64,000 nt of DNA from Shewanella basaltis (GTDB lineage: Bacteria; Pseudomonadota; Gammaproteobacteria; Enterobacterales; Shewanellaceae): contig NZ_JAKILA010000009.1 of the NCBI RefSeq assembly GCF_023283885.1, positions 82,617-146,616 on the forward strand. The letters are read 5' to 3'. The notes under the pieces are model-generated. The model did no database searches. It had not been told where the DNA came from and saw only the letters and a list, made by a program, of their open reading frames with translations. Both the position numbers and the translations under genes were made by a program. Positions 38,426 to 48,457 of the stretch are shown here, piece by piece. Position 1 is the stretch's first letter, and every line of letters begins with the position of its first letter.

Positions 38426-38621
38426 TTACTTAACCCTCTGGTTGTTTAACTACGGACACGTTGCAAGTCAAACTAGTGCAGCTATCCGTTGAGTGTTGGC
38501 ATTCTAGTGTCTAGGAATGTTCGCTAGACTGAGTCGTTTACCGCTGCTGCGACATTTTTGGCAATCGATGTGCCTAACTCACTTAATGACGCTTCAGATG
38601 AAGTAACCGGCTAATGGTTTA

Positions 38622-38638
38622 AATTGGTAAGACCATTT
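38622..38638. promoter_or_regulatory. PdhR-type operator upstream of pflB
   Basis: AATTGGTAAGACCATTT matches the gammaproteobacterial PdhR palindrome (AATTGGT-N3-ACCAATT) with one change, 197 bases before the pflB start. A weaker half-site, AATTGGTAAAAC, lies at 38695. PdhR releases DNA when pyruvate is bound. Confidence 0.6.
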
Positions 38639-38755
38639 ATCCATGTGTTAATAATAGCACAAGCAGTCAGTATTTTCGGCACAATTCGTCAACCAATTGG
38701 TAAAACTGTTAACTGGTTAACACTCCCGATTTTTATTTGGACTTTGTCGGCAAAT

Positions 38756-38790
38756 AAAAAAAGCGAAACATGATCTGTTTCGCTTTTTTA
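38756..38790 (-). terminator. Terminator of the DUF3360 transporter gene
   Basis: AAAAAAGCGAAACA and TGTTTCGCTTTTTT pair perfectly around TGATC, 22 bases after the transporter stop on the minus strand; T runs flank both sides. It separates the transporter transcript from pflB. Confidence 0.85.
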
Positions 38791-38811
38791 GTGCTTCTAT
38801 GAGTGAGGGCA

Positions 38812-40344
38812 TTATAGCAAAGCGGGGATGCCTTCAATCATACCCACGGCAAGCATGGCGGCTAAACAAATCACAAATGCAAGACCTGGGATCACGATAC
38901 GGTCAGCAAAAGACAAGGTTTTAGGACGTTCTTTGTCGCCAATTAAGCCGTTGTTATCAAGTAGCATCGTTAATGCCCATGCCAGTACGGGGTTAGCAAC
39001 AAAGGCCGCAAATATACAAATGCCGGCAGATTGAGAGCTTGTCGTGTCTTTAACCATTTGTAAACCAGCTTCAAGTAAAGGTAAAAACACCCCCACAAGC
39101 AAAGCGATTGACATCACAGGGCGCCATACCGTGATGTCCATTGGATAACCGATAATCGCAACAATGATACATAAACTGCCAAGTAGAATGGCGCCTGCTG
39201 GAATAGGGCGTTTAGCAATAGCCGCAGGGATCATATAGGTGCCCCAAGATGAAGTAATGTTACCTCCACCTACAGCCGTGCCGACCATTTGTCTGATTGA
39301 ACATGTAGTCATGGTGTCGTCTACATCCATCAGTACTTTTTCAGCGCCTTTAGGGTAGTTCAACTCCTGGAAGATCCTGTGGCCTAAAAAGTCTGGTGAC
39401 CACATGGCAACGGCTAAAATGGCAAAGGGTAACGAGGCAATAAAGTGTGCCATATTCGGTAAGCCTAACATCCAACCATGCTTGGTAGAGCCCCACCAAT
39501 AAACAGGGTTTAAATTTGGGATACCCGGTGCAGTCGTAAATTGTAAATCAAGCCCAGCGCCTAAACCAAATGCCAAGGCTATTGCGGCAATAGAACATAA
39601 CGGAATGGCTAGCCAACGCTTGCCAAATTTGGCCAGTGAAGCGTAAATAATGACGTTTATTACCAAAATGATAAAGGCGACATAACCTAATGAATAATCT
39701 AGGCTGTGCTTAGCCTGTAAGCCGCCGGCCCAGTCAAACAATGAGCCAATTTGGCTTTTTGCGCCCATAAATCCAAGGAACACTAATAAGCCGCCAGCTA
39801 CGCCACTACTGGTAAGGTTGACCAGTTTTGACCCGCCTTTAAAGTAGCTCAGTAATAAGCCAAATATCCCGATAAGAATGGCCAATGCTAATGGGTGGGC
39901 ACCAGCAAGTGCGATAGTGCCAATAAGTGGGATCATTGGGCCATGGTTGCCGCCAAGGTTGGCTCGAGGGTTAATTAACCCTGAGCTGATAATACAAAAC
40001 AACAAAGCTGGAATGAGCATTTCTACTCGTACGATTTGAATGGCAAACTCGGCCCCAAGGTTCACGTGCTCCCATTTTTCACTCAGCCCAGCAGCCCATG
40101 CTGCCATTACCGCTGAGTACATTACGGTAATACCTATGGTACCAGCAATGGCCGGGACTAAGTCTTCCCATTCAAAGCGAAAATCACGCCCTGGAAGGTT
40201 AAGTCCCCAGCGTTTTGGCTTCATTATTTTTAATTCGTTTTCTAGGTAGGCATCGCGGGTGGCAAATTCACTGGCGGGGCGGTGAAGTTCGCGGTAACTC
40301 GCGTCAGTATCGGGTGTGGCTGCTTGACTGCTTTTATCTGACAT
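38812..40344 (-). CDS. DUF3360-type multi-pass membrane transporter
   Basis: A 510-residue membrane protein with a 70-residue hydrophilic N-terminus and about eleven to twelve hydrophobic segments. I recognise it as the DUF3360 family of Vibrio and Shewanella from general sequence character. The segment NPRANLGGNHGPMIPLIG and the loop GGGNITSSWGTYMIP resemble the substrate-binding half-helices of the SulP/nucleobase-transporter fold. No substrate is known to me. It stands directly upstream of pflB, where a formate channel commonly lies, and has its own PdhR-type operator; an organic-anion role (formate, pyruvate, lactate) is inference. Confidence 0.65.
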   Translation of the reverse strand: MSDKSSQAATPDTDASYRELHRPASEFATRDAYLENELKIMKPKRWGLNLPGRDFRFEWEDLVPAIAGTIGITVMYSAVMAAWAAGLSEKWEHVNLGAEFAIQIVRVEMLIPALLFCIISSGLINPRANLGGNHGPMIPLIGTIALAGAHPLALAILIGIFGLLLSYFKGGSKLVNLTSSGVAGGLLVFLGFMGAKSQIGSLFDWAGGLQAKHSLDYSLGYVAFIILVINVIIYASLAKFGKRWLAIPLCSIAAIALAFGLGAGLDLQFTTAPGIPNLNPVYWWGSTKHGWMLGLPNMAHFIASLPFAILAVAMWSPDFLGHRIFQELNYPKGAEKVLMDVDDTMTTCSIRQMVGTAVGGGNITSSWGTYMIPAAIAKRPIPAGAILLGSLCIIVAIIGYPMDITVWRPVMSIALLVGVFLPLLEAGLQMVKDTTSSQSAGICIFAAFVANPVLAWALTMLLDNNGLIGDKERPKTLSFADRIVIPGLAFVICLAAMLAVGMIEGIPALL

Positions 40345-40528
40345 AATTTCTCATTCTCCGAAAAGAACAGGTTATTTCATCAATTGATGAAGTTGAGTGT
40401 GTTCCATTGAGTGATGGCGGTTGTCCAATCGGTCAGCTAGCCAAAGAGCGACTGCGCTCTGATCACTTTGTTCAACTGTAATACCGAAAAATGAGCACCA
40501 CAGTGATGTCCTTTTTAGTCCTTACACT

Positions 40529-40545
40529 TCTTGGTAAGACCAATT
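40529..40545. promoter_or_regulatory. PdhR-type operator upstream of the DUF3360 transporter
   Basis: TTGGTAAGACCAATT (40531-40545) is a near-perfect palindrome of PdhR type, about 187 bases before the transporter start, the same core TTGGTAAGACCA as in front of pflB. Confidence 0.65.
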
Positions 40546-40967
40546 TACCCTAGATGTTAGCATAGGCTTGCCCTTGTCATCACTTGCTATCAATAAAGTT
40601 GATGTTTTGTTTACTTGAAGTGGGAGCTGGTTAACAAATTAATGGCATTATTAGATCATTGAATGGTCCTTTAACTCAGGTTTGTTGCTTGAATTTTATG
40701 CAGCTTGATACTGTGTATCGATTCTGCTGAATCGATCATGACCTTAGGTTAACGAATAACGTGTGAATGAACTTATGTCGTATGCGAACGATGTTACTGC
40801 GGCGAATAAAAAATAACCGGGGGACGAGCGTTTGCAGGCTGACGTGTTGGCGAAGGAGGGTATCTCTTAAGAAAGGGTCATGATTTAGTGGTTTTTTAGC
40901 ATAAACCACACAGATGAATGATGCGTTAACATCATCATCATGTTTGCGGGGGGAACGCGCAATAACG
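40546..40967. other. Intergenic stretch, nothing further recognised
   Basis: The space between the PdhR-type site and the end of the next LysR gene (about 420 bases) contains a half-site-like GCTGGTTAACAAATTAATGG near 40626 but no gene, RNA or clear terminator. Confidence 0.4.
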
Positions 40968-41864
40968 CTATCGCGATTCTTTTGTCATTCGCTTTGCTTC
41001 TGCAATGAGGCAGTCACGCAGCGGGTTTTCACCAGTATCCTGGCGCCAGATAAACGATAAATGACGATTTAAGTTGAGTTGTGGCGTGTGTAGGATGACC
41101 AGATCCCCTTTAGAAACGTCTTTTTCAATATCTAAATAGGGGAGGCAGCTTAAATACACGCCATTTTTAACAAGTGCTTTTAATAAGCCCACTTGCTCGT
41201 ATTCTTTCCAGACATTGAGGTTATCAATTAAACCATGTATTGCGGCATCAAAAATTCGTCTTGTACCCGCCCCTGGCTCTCTAAGTACCCATTTTGCTTG
41301 TGCTAATTGTGATACGTTTGTTTTTGGCTGTTGAGCAAAAGGATGATGGGGAGAAGCGACAACCACAAGATGGTCGTCTATCCAGGGTTCTTGATGCAAC
41401 CTACTGTCATCTATCCGTCCTTCAATGACGCCTATATCATATTGGTAATCCAGCACTTCTTTTGCTACGTGGTCACTGTTTTCAACGGCTATTTCGATCC
41501 TCAACTCCGGAAAGTCATTATCAATTTTACTGATAAGCTGAGGCAGTAGGTGTTCTGCTGCGGTTTGGCTTGAACATAACTTTACTGTACCGCTAACAAT
41601 ATGCTGGTCATGCAGGCCTAGGGTAATTTGTTGAGCATCCTGAAGTAATTTTTGTGCTCTTGGGCGTAACCATTGGCCCCAGTGACTCATGATTAACCGA
41701 TTTCCCTGACGGATGAACAAGGGTCTACCCAGTAAGTGCTCAAGCTGGCTCAACGACATGCTTACTGCAGACTGACTCATCGATAATTTTTTAGCAGCAG
41801 CGCTAACACTTTCAAAGCTCGCTACTGCATCAAAAACAGCAATTTGTTTTAATGTGAAGTGCAT
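40968..41864 (-). CDS. LysR-family transcriptional regulator
   Basis: A 298-residue LysR-type regulator of the CysB/YeiE-like branch. The HTH is clear (AVASFESVSAAAKKLSM, SQSAVSMSLSQLEHLLGR), followed by the two-lobed effector domain. The start is ATG 41864 (MHFTLKQ), with AGGA ahead; the frame continues open for 22 codons more, but that part lies in a family 1 repeat copy. The nearest genes are the DUF3360 transporter (same strand, downstream) and a TonB receptor; its target is unknown. Confidence 0.85.
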   Translation of the reverse strand: MHFTLKQIAVFDAVASFESVSAAAKKLSMSQSAVSMSLSQLEHLLGRPLFIRQGNRLIMSHWGQWLRPRAQKLLQDAQQITLGLHDQHIVSGTVKLCSSQTAAEHLLPQLISKIDNDFPELRIEIAVENSDHVAKEVLDYQYDIGVIEGRIDDSRLHQEPWIDDHLVVVASPHHPFAQQPKTNVSQLAQAKWVLREPGAGTRRIFDAAIHGLIDNLNVWKEYEQVGLLKALVKNGVYLSCLPYLDIEKDVSKGDLVILHTPQLNLNRHLSFIWRQDTGENPLRDCLIAEAKRMTKESR

Positions 41865-41887
41865 ACATTTTCCTGTTGATTGTGTTA

Positions 41888-42127
41888 TGCCATTGCCTAT
41901 TGATAACCGGCCGCTTTTGCTTGCAGTCATTTTGGCTTAAGGCGTCACTATGTTGTCATGCTTGCTCTGTTAAATAGCGAGGGTGCAAAAAGTGGCTGGA
42001 GCATTTATTTGTGCGAGTATAAAAGGACTTATAAATGCGTTGCATGACGTTGAAAGCGCATCGCTATTTATTCAGTCATCTGTTTTGTTGAATCCCATTT
42101 ACACTCTCGCTAATTAACGCACAATAA
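41888..42127 (+). mobile_element. MITE-like element, family 1, copy D (diverged)
   Basis: TTAAGGCGTCACTATGTTGT at 41937, GCGTTGCATGACG and CTCTCGCTAATTAACGC match the full copies. The left end is degenerate (TGCCATTGCCTATTGATAA at 41888) and the right end lacks the last GGTA. It ends directly upstream of the LysR start at 41864 and so forms its promoter region. Confidence 0.6.
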
Positions 42128-42254
42128 GATCAGTTGAGTCTATGTTCGGTTATTTTGACAAAGGGGGATAGTGATTAATGATGGTTTTGTGGCGCGATTG
42201 GCACTATTTTAGGAAATACGTAGGCGCTGAATGAGCAAAATGCTTTAAATAAAA

Positions 42255-42278
42255 AAACGGCATCTTGCGATGCCGTTT
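42255..42278 (-). terminator. Terminator of the TonB-dependent receptor gene
   Basis: AAACGGCATC and GATGCCGTTT pair perfectly around TTGC, 36 bases after the receptor stop; the minus strand then reads into seven T. Confidence 0.85.
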
Positions 42279-42313
42279 AACACACAACACTTATGCCAAC
42301 ACAGTTTTAAAAA

Positions 42314-45151
42314 TTAAAACGTGTAAGTGGCTGTAGTGTGGAAGAAGCGACCGACGTTGTCATAAGCTGAACTTGCGGTATCAGTACCCGTAGTACCGTA
42401 AGGTAAGTCACGGTTAAATACGTTGTCGATACCAAACTTCAATGTGACGCCAGAGTCAAAGTTATACGCGACAGACACATCACTAATGTAGTAGTCGTCG
42501 TAGGCCATGCTGCTGCTTGGGTTAGCATTATTGTCTAGCGTGTAGTTAGTGTATAAGTCTACAGCTTGAACATAACGGGTTCTCCATGCGTAATCCCAAT
42601 TATTGATTGCATAGCTAATGCTCCAGTTTGCTTGCCACTCAGCATAACCTGCAGTGCCTGCAAGTTCTTCATAAGTGTCTGGCTCATCTTGGAATGAATA
42701 ATCATTACGTTTAAGTAGACGAGTTGCAATCAGGTTAGTTGATACGTCACCTTCAAAAGCTTCAAATGTGTAGCGAATATCAAAGTCGATACCCGCTGCT
42801 TCAAGTGAAGCGATATTGAGTGAGAACTGTCTAATCTGAGTAATTTCACCACTGCTTGAATCACGAGTGATTAAGCTACAGTATTCATTATTGATACCAC
42901 TTGTAGAGTCAACACAACGGTTAAGAATATCTTGAGCACCAACAGCGCTGATGGCGTTTTCGATTTCGATATCCCAGTAATCAGTCGTGATAGATAAACC
43001 ATCAATAAAGCTTGGTTGATATACTACGCCTAAAGTGTAACTTGTTGACTCTTCTTCTTTTAAGTCTTCATTACCGCCGCTTAAGCCTTCAAGTGTTTTG
43101 TCGTCATACTCTGAATCAAAACCACTTGGAATACCTAACGCTGCACAGTTAGCTGTGCGAATACTTGCATCGCTTAAATCGTCTAAGTTTGACGTACGAC
43201 ATGGGTCATCAACACTGAAGAATGTTTGGCTTGCTGCGCCGTATAGTTCACTGATGTTAGGCGCGCGGATTGCTTCAGAGTAGGTTGTACGAACACGCAC
43301 TTCGTCGTCGACTTCCCAGCTTAAACCGGTTTTCCAGGTGGTAGCATTGCCTATGGTGCTGTAATCAGCAAAACGGATAGCCAAGTCGAGATCTAGCTGG
43401 CGAACCATAGGTAAATCGGCGAGTAATGGTACTGTCATTTCGGCAAAGACTTCACTGACGTCAAATTCGCCTTTGTCTTCACCCAATACGTTAAAGAACG
43501 TTCCTTCAGCATTATCAGGCTCAAAGATTTCACTTTGTTCTTTACGGTATTCAACCCCGGTAGAGAAGCCGACATAACCTGCTGGCATTTCAAACAAACC
43601 AGAGTTTGTCATGCTGCCGCCTAATACGGTTTGTTTAATTACCGAGGTGCCAACAGACGTGGTATTGATATAATCAATGGCTTCTTGGCTAGGTGCACCA
43701 AACCCAAATATATCTACAGCAACACAGCCTGCCGCTCTTGCAGCTTCATCGCGACATACTGCTTCGCCATCGACTAAAATAGAGTCAAGCGCGTTTGAAT
43801 AATTACTATAAACTAGGTTGTTTTTATTGACGCGTTCTAGATCGGTTTGGCCATAAACGGCATACAGATCATAGTCCCAATCTTCAAAAACAATACCGTC
43901 TAAGCCTAAAACATAGCGTTGTGTTTCGCGGGTATCATCTTCGATACGTACACCAAGATCTGTCATAAAACGGCGAACGTTTATGGTGTCTACATTGTTT
44001 TCTTGCATCAATGCAACAAGTTCAGGGCTGATAAAGGCGTTATCAATGCTCACGTTATTGACAGCACTACCAAAGAAAAACGCTGGTTGACCTTCGTCAG
44101 TTGACTGACTATTGACGTATTTTGCTTCAAAATACACGTTGTGGTCGTCGTTTAATTGGTAATTGGTTTTAAAGTTAATATTGTAGCGTTCAAATTCTGG
44201 CTGCAATTCAACAAATTGGTTTAAATTAGTGAAATCACAATCAGCACAACGAATACCATCAACATTTTCACCTAGGTACACATCTTTCATTGAACCGTCG
44301 GCATTAAAGGTCTTCCAACCATCTAAATAAAACGTACCAGCGTTACTAATGCTGTAATGGCCTGCATTAGGGGTTAAGATTTTATCTGGGTCCGCTGGGT
44401 CGTTATTATCAACGGTACGGTCAGTGTTAGTTAAGCTTGCAAAAGATGTTGACGTTTGCTCGCGGTCAAATGCACGCAGTTGCTCTTGTGCACTGTATTC
44501 CACGGCAAAAGCCACATTACCGTCGCCTTGCGCAAAATCTTGACCATAAGATAACGAAAATCTGTCTTTGTTGTGGTCACTGTCATCTGCCCAGCCTTTG
44601 GTGGCTGAAACATCTAGACCGGTGACATTTTTCTTTAAGATAAAGTTAACCACACCAGTAACCGCATCCGCACCATAAATAGCTGATGCACCGCCGGTGA
44701 TCACTTCTACTTTATCAATCCACACACTTGGGATTGTGTTAACGTCTACAGATGAAGTCCCTGCAGAGCTAGATACATGACGTTTACCGTTAACTAATAC
44801 TAAGGTTCTGGCGGTCCCCATACTTCTTAAATCAAGTAAGTTAAGCCCTGATGTCCCGATGAAACGTCCAGAGTTTGCCAATGAGTAGGTGTTGCCAAGT
44901 GCAGGTAATTGGTTTAGCGCTTCACCAATATTGGTTACACCCGTAGATAATAACTCATCGCCTGTAATGACAGTAACAGGGGTTGGCGCAATAGCACCTT
45001 CACGAATAATACGTGAGCCTGTAACGGAAATACGTTCTACATTTGATGCGGCTTCTTCAGCTACCGCATTGATTGATGTGGTGGCAGACATTGCTGCACC
45101 TGTCACTAACGCAATGCGAACCGCATTGGATAATGTTGAATAAACTTGCAT
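42314..45151 (-). CDS. TonB-dependent outer-membrane receptor
   Basis: A 945-residue receptor: signal peptide (IALVTGAAMSATTSINAVA), a short TonB-box-like segment (ERISVTGSRI), a plug domain (TPVTVITGDELLSTGVTNI; LVLVNGKRHV; VEVITGGASAIYGADAVTGV) and a 22-strand barrel ending in an aromatic residue (FHTTATYTF). The plug/barrel type is common in Shewanella for peptides, sugars or other large nutrients. The substrate is not readable; there is no linked transporter or degradative gene. Confidence 0.92.
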   Translation of the reverse strand: MQVYSTLSNAVRIALVTGAAMSATTSINAVAEEAASNVERISVTGSRIIREGAIAPTPVTVITGDELLSTGVTNIGEALNQLPALGNTYSLANSGRFIGTSGLNLLDLRSMGTARTLVLVNGKRHVSSSAGTSSVDVNTIPSVWIDKVEVITGGASAIYGADAVTGVVNFILKKNVTGLDVSATKGWADDSDHNKDRFSLSYGQDFAQGDGNVAFAVEYSAQEQLRAFDREQTSTSFASLTNTDRTVDNNDPADPDKILTPNAGHYSISNAGTFYLDGWKTFNADGSMKDVYLGENVDGIRCADCDFTNLNQFVELQPEFERYNINFKTNYQLNDDHNVYFEAKYVNSQSTDEGQPAFFFGSAVNNVSIDNAFISPELVALMQENNVDTINVRRFMTDLGVRIEDDTRETQRYVLGLDGIVFEDWDYDLYAVYGQTDLERVNKNNLVYSNYSNALDSILVDGEAVCRDEAARAAGCVAVDIFGFGAPSQEAIDYINTTSVGTSVIKQTVLGGSMTNSGLFEMPAGYVGFSTGVEYRKEQSEIFEPDNAEGTFFNVLGEDKGEFDVSEVFAEMTVPLLADLPMVRQLDLDLAIRFADYSTIGNATTWKTGLSWEVDDEVRVRTTYSEAIRAPNISELYGAASQTFFSVDDPCRTSNLDDLSDASIRTANCAALGIPSGFDSEYDDKTLEGLSGGNEDLKEEESTSYTLGVVYQPSFIDGLSITTDYWDIEIENAISAVGAQDILNRCVDSTSGINNEYCSLITRDSSSGEITQIRQFSLNIASLEAAGIDFDIRYTFEAFEGDVSTNLIATRLLKRNDYSFQDEPDTYEELAGTAGYAEWQANWSISYAINNWDYAWRTRYVQAVDLYTNYTLDNNANPSSSMAYDDYYISDVSVAYNFDSGVTLKFGIDNVFNRDLPYGTTGTDTASSAYDNVGRFFHTTATYTF

Positions 45152-45660
45152 GTATCACTCCCAGAAATGTTTTTTATTATGGTGTAATTGCGGTCAATAA
45201 ATGACAAAACAAATTGACATAACATTACACAAGCAAGGGTATAGCGATTAATAAAATAAAAAACAATACTCTAAAATTAGCTGGTTTTAATTTAAGCGTT
45301 AACTTAAATTTTTATTTTAATAAACAAAAAGGTCACAAATGAGTGACTAGTCCGCTAATTTGTAAAGGAGTTGATTTACACAGGCTGAAATTGTTATTAA
45401 GTTGTATTTAAATAATATGTGCGCAATAAAGTTCTGAATATTTTTTAATCTTAAATGTTATATAAATGTAGTGTTAAATAATTAAAAATTTAGATGAATA
45501 TTTTTAATAATGAGATATTTAACAGTAAATATGATGCTAAACAGTACGATAGGATATTGGATACAATATATTGAGGGCGGCGTCGCATTGTAAAATGGCT
45601 TAGTCAATATACCGGTTTAAATCGAGATTAATTGGTTTTTATGCAGTTTATTTGGTTAGT
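45152..45660. other. AT-rich intergenic stretch upstream of the TonB receptor
   Basis: About 500 AT-rich bases between the receptor start and the family 2 element. It probably holds the receptor promoter, but no -35/-10 pair, Fur box or small gene stood out. Confidence 0.4.
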
Positions 45661-45859
45661 TAACCTCAGCTCTGGATAACAAACGCCTTTCAAGCAGTCC
45701 TTTGCCTTCCTCACTGCGTTGAATTAACTTGCAATAGGCTAGCTATTGACGCGTTAATTCGCCTTGTTAGCAAAACAAATCACAAGCTTGACAGTGGATT
45801 TTAGTCAATCTATTGATTTATATCGTTATCAATACATCTCTTATCCAGAGTTGAGGTTA
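45661..45859 (-). mobile_element. MITE-like element, family 2, copy 2 (inverted)
   Basis: The reverse complement of 30378-30576, 199 bases, with the same ends TAACCTCAGCTCTGGATAA and TTATCCAGAGTTGAGGTTA. No difference from copy 1 was seen on reading both. Confidence 0.8.
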
Positions 45860-45883
45860 GTTAACATTGAGCGAGACAAAATA

Positions 45884-45913
45884 AAAATGCCAGCAAAAGT
45901 AAGCTGGCATTTT
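45884..45913. terminator. Terminator of cysK
   Basis: AAAATGCCAGC and GCTGGCATTTT pair perfectly around eight bases, 38 bases past the cysK stop on the minus strand. Confidence 0.8.
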
Positions 45914-45951
45914 ATGGGTATCAATCGATTGACCGATTTATATCATATTAT

Positions 45952-46917
45952 TTATTGTACGTTTTCGCTGTCGCCAAATTCACCAGCAAATAATACTGAT
46001 GATAAATAACGTTCAGCCGCAGAAGGTAATACAACCACAATTGTTTTGTCTGCAAACTCAGGTAGTGCAGCAATGCGGTTGGCTGCAACAACAGCAGCCC
46101 CTGAAGAAATACCCACGAGGATACCTTCTTCTTTCATTAAACGACGAGCCATTTCAATCGACTCTTCGTTAGTGACCGCTTCAACACGATCAATAATCGA
46201 AAGGTCAAGGTTACCCGGAATAAATCCAGCACCAATCCCCTGGATTTTGTGAGGACCTGGTTGAATTGGTTGGCCTGCTAATGCTTGGGCAATGACAGGT
46301 GAATCAACTGGCTCAACGGCCACTGAGGTAATGGTTTTGCCTTGTGCTTTAAGGTAGCGACTTACACCTGTTAGTGTTCCACCAGTACCCACACCAGCAA
46401 CAAACACATCAACTGCACCATCGGTATCGTTCCAAATTTCTGGACCTGTGGTTTTTTCGTGTATCTCTGGGTTTGCAGGGTTACTGAATTGACCAAGCAC
46501 TAAATATTTTTCAGGAGCAGATTGACGGATTTCTTCCGCTTTATCAATCGCGCCTTTCATGCCTTTAGCGCCTTCAGTTAACACTAGGTTAGCGCCTAAT
46601 GCTTTAAGCAGTTTACGACGCTCTAAACTCATGGTGTTTGGCATGGTAAGGGTTAATTTATAACCACGTGCAGCAGCAACATAAGCAAGTGCAATACCTG
46701 TGTTACCTGAAGTGGGTTCGATTAACTCGATGTCTTTGGTTAGCAAGCCTTTTTTCTCGGCATCCCAAATCATGTTTGCGCCGATACGACACTTAACACT
46801 AAAGCTTGGGTTACGCGCTTCTACTTTTGCTAGCACCTTACCATTGCTGACACGGTTTAAACGAACTAACGGGGTATTACCTAAAGTGTATGAATTATCT
46901 TCGAAAATTTTGCTCAT
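45952..46917 (-). CDS. cysK: Cysteine synthase A (O-acetylserine sulfhydrylase)
   Basis: A 321-residue PLP enzyme forming cysteine from O-acetylserine and sulfide. The PLP lysine lies in [17 protein letters not shown], the substrate loop is [13 protein letters not shown], and the phosphate-binding glycine loop is [18 protein letters not shown]. The C-terminus ends in the flexible region after [11 protein letters not shown]. The length equals that of other CysK proteins. cysZ, a sulfate transporter gene, lies 6 kb away. Confidence 0.95.
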   Translation of the reverse strand: MSKIFEDNSYTLGNTPLVRLNRVSNGKVLAKVEARNPSFSVKCRIGANMIWDAEKKGLLTKDIELIEPTSGNTGIALAYVAAARGYKLTLTMPNTMSLERRKLLKALGANLVLTEGAKGMKGAIDKAEEIRQSAPEKYLVLGQFSNPANPEIHEKTTGPEIWNDTDGAVDVFVAGVGTGGTLTGVSRYLKAQGKTITSVAVEPVDSPVIAQALAGQPIQPGPHKIQGIGAGFIPGNLDLSIIDRVEAVTNEESIEMARRLMKEEGILVGISSGAAVVAANRIAALPEFADKTIVVVLPSAAERYLSSVLFAGEFGDSENVQ

Positions 46918-47305
46918 GGATTATTTGCTCCTATGGTTGCATGCTTCAATCATAGTCAGATAGACAAGATTTAGAAGTGAAAGTTTGTTCTTCTTTATTC
47001 TTTTTAGTTATTAGCGTTAAGCCTGTTATGCTAAAATAACAGTTTTTGCAGGAATACTGGGCTTTTAGGCTAAATATTGTCCGTTTGATGGTCTGACCAT
47101 TATGCAAAATTAATTTAGTATGACGAAAACAAAATATAAAATACTAGAATAGCTGCAATCAGTTAATTTGGCTCGCTTAAATGTAACGTGACAGATGTCG
47201 AGGGTAATGATGGCAAAAATATCATTATACTTAACTCACATCAGGGGACCGTTTCGTTACTCATTGAGCATTAACTCACTTACTCATAAATAATGGTAAA
47301 GCAAA
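46918..47305. other. Intergenic stretch between cysK and the ketosynthase, with one inverted repeat
   Basis: CTGTTAT (47023-47029) and ATAACAG (47036-47042) form a perfect repeat followed by five T on the plus strand; it could be a terminator or an operator. The rest is AT-rich and gave no gene; the promoters of both divergent genes should lie here. Confidence 0.45.
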
Positions 47306-48427
47306 ATGAATAAAGTTGTGATTTCGGGTAGTGGTTTATACACACCACCTTACAGTGTGTCCAATGATGAACTAGTGACTTGTTACAACAGTTATGTTGA
47401 TCAGTTCAATCAACAACATGCTGAAGACATAGACGCAGGTACAACAGCGGCATTAGCGTACTCATCAAGTGAGTTTATTGAAAAAGCATCTGGCATTAAA
47501 AGCCGTTATGTGATGGTTAAAGACGGTATTTTAGATACCGACATCATGATGCCATTAATTGCAGATAAACCTTCTGAAGCCTTATCTATGCAAGCTGAAA
47601 TGGGCATTGCAGCAGCAAAGCAAGCACTTGAGCAGGCTAATGTTAATGCAGAAGATATTGATTTGGTGATCGTTGCATGTGCTTATACCCAAAGAGCCTA
47701 TCCTGCTATTGCCATTGAAATTCAGCAAGCCATGGGCACCAAAGGGTTTGCTTATGACATGCTTGTTGCCTGTTCGTCGGCAACGTTTGCTATTGTTAAC
47801 GCCGTGAATGCTATTCGTGGCGGCACAGCTAATCGCGTACTTGTGATTAATCCTGAATTGACTTCACCACAGATTAACTTTCGCGATCGCGATAGCCACT
47901 TTATCTTTGGGGATGTGGCGACAGCCGTAGTGGTTGAGCGCGCTGAGCTTGCCACCTCAACGAATGCATTTAGCGTGCTATCGACTCGTTGTGTGACTGA
48001 TTACTCAAGTAACATCCGCAGTAACTTTGGTTTTGTTAATCGATGCGATCCGGCTACGGCTAACAGTGCTGATAAGCTATTTCATCAACAAGGCCGTAAA
48101 GTGTTTAAAGAATTGCTGCCAATGATTTACCATCACCTAGACAGCCAATTTGCCGATGAGCAAATCAAGCCTGAAGAATTTAAACGTTTATGGCTGCATC
48201 AGGCTAACATTAATATGAATTTATTTGTCGTTAAGAAGCTGCTTGGCGACAATGTGGAGCCTAGCCAGGCGCCAATCGTATTAGATGAATACGCCAATAC
48301 CGCGTCTGCGGGTTCTGTGATAGCATTTCATAAGTTTAATCAAGATTTTAAATCTGGTGACTTAGGGCTATTATGTTCATTTGGCGCGGGTTATTCGATA
48401 GGCAGTATCGTGCTAGAAAAGTGCTAA
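47306..48427 (+). CDS. FabH-like beta-ketoacyl-ACP synthase III
   Basis: A 373-residue thiolase-fold ketosynthase, longer than housekeeping FabH (about 317). The catalytic triad is visible: Cys156 in DMLVACSSATFA, His298 in LWLHQANINMN and Asn331 in DEYANTASAGS. It resembles the second FabH type of Pseudomonas (PA3286), which uses medium-chain acyl-CoA from beta-oxidation to prime fatty acid synthesis. The acyl preference here is not readable. A diguanylate cyclase gene starts 30 bases after it. Confidence 0.85.
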   Translation: MNKVVISGSGLYTPPYSVSNDELVTCYNSYVDQFNQQHAEDIDAGTTAALAYSSSEFIEKASGIKSRYVMVKDGILDTDIMMPLIADKPSEALSMQAEMGIAAAKQALEQANVNAEDIDLVIVACAYTQRAYPAIAIEIQQAMGTKGFAYDMLVACSSATFAIVNAVNAIRGGTANRVLVINPELTSPQINFRDRDSHFIFGDVATAVVVERAELATSTNAFSVLSTRCVTDYSSNIRSNFGFVNRCDPATANSADKLFHQQGRKVFKELLPMIYHHLDSQFADEQIKPEEFKRLWLHQANINMNLFVVKKLLGDNVEPSQAPIVLDEYANTASAGSVIAFHKFNQDFKSGDLGLLCSFGAGYSIGSIVLEKC

Positions 48428-48457
48428 AGTACACAGATAACGAACAAGGTGAATATA

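Noticed and set aside
45764..46009. An 81-codon plus-strand frame beside cysK
   Set aside because: It runs through a family 2 element, a terminator and the antisense end of cysK.
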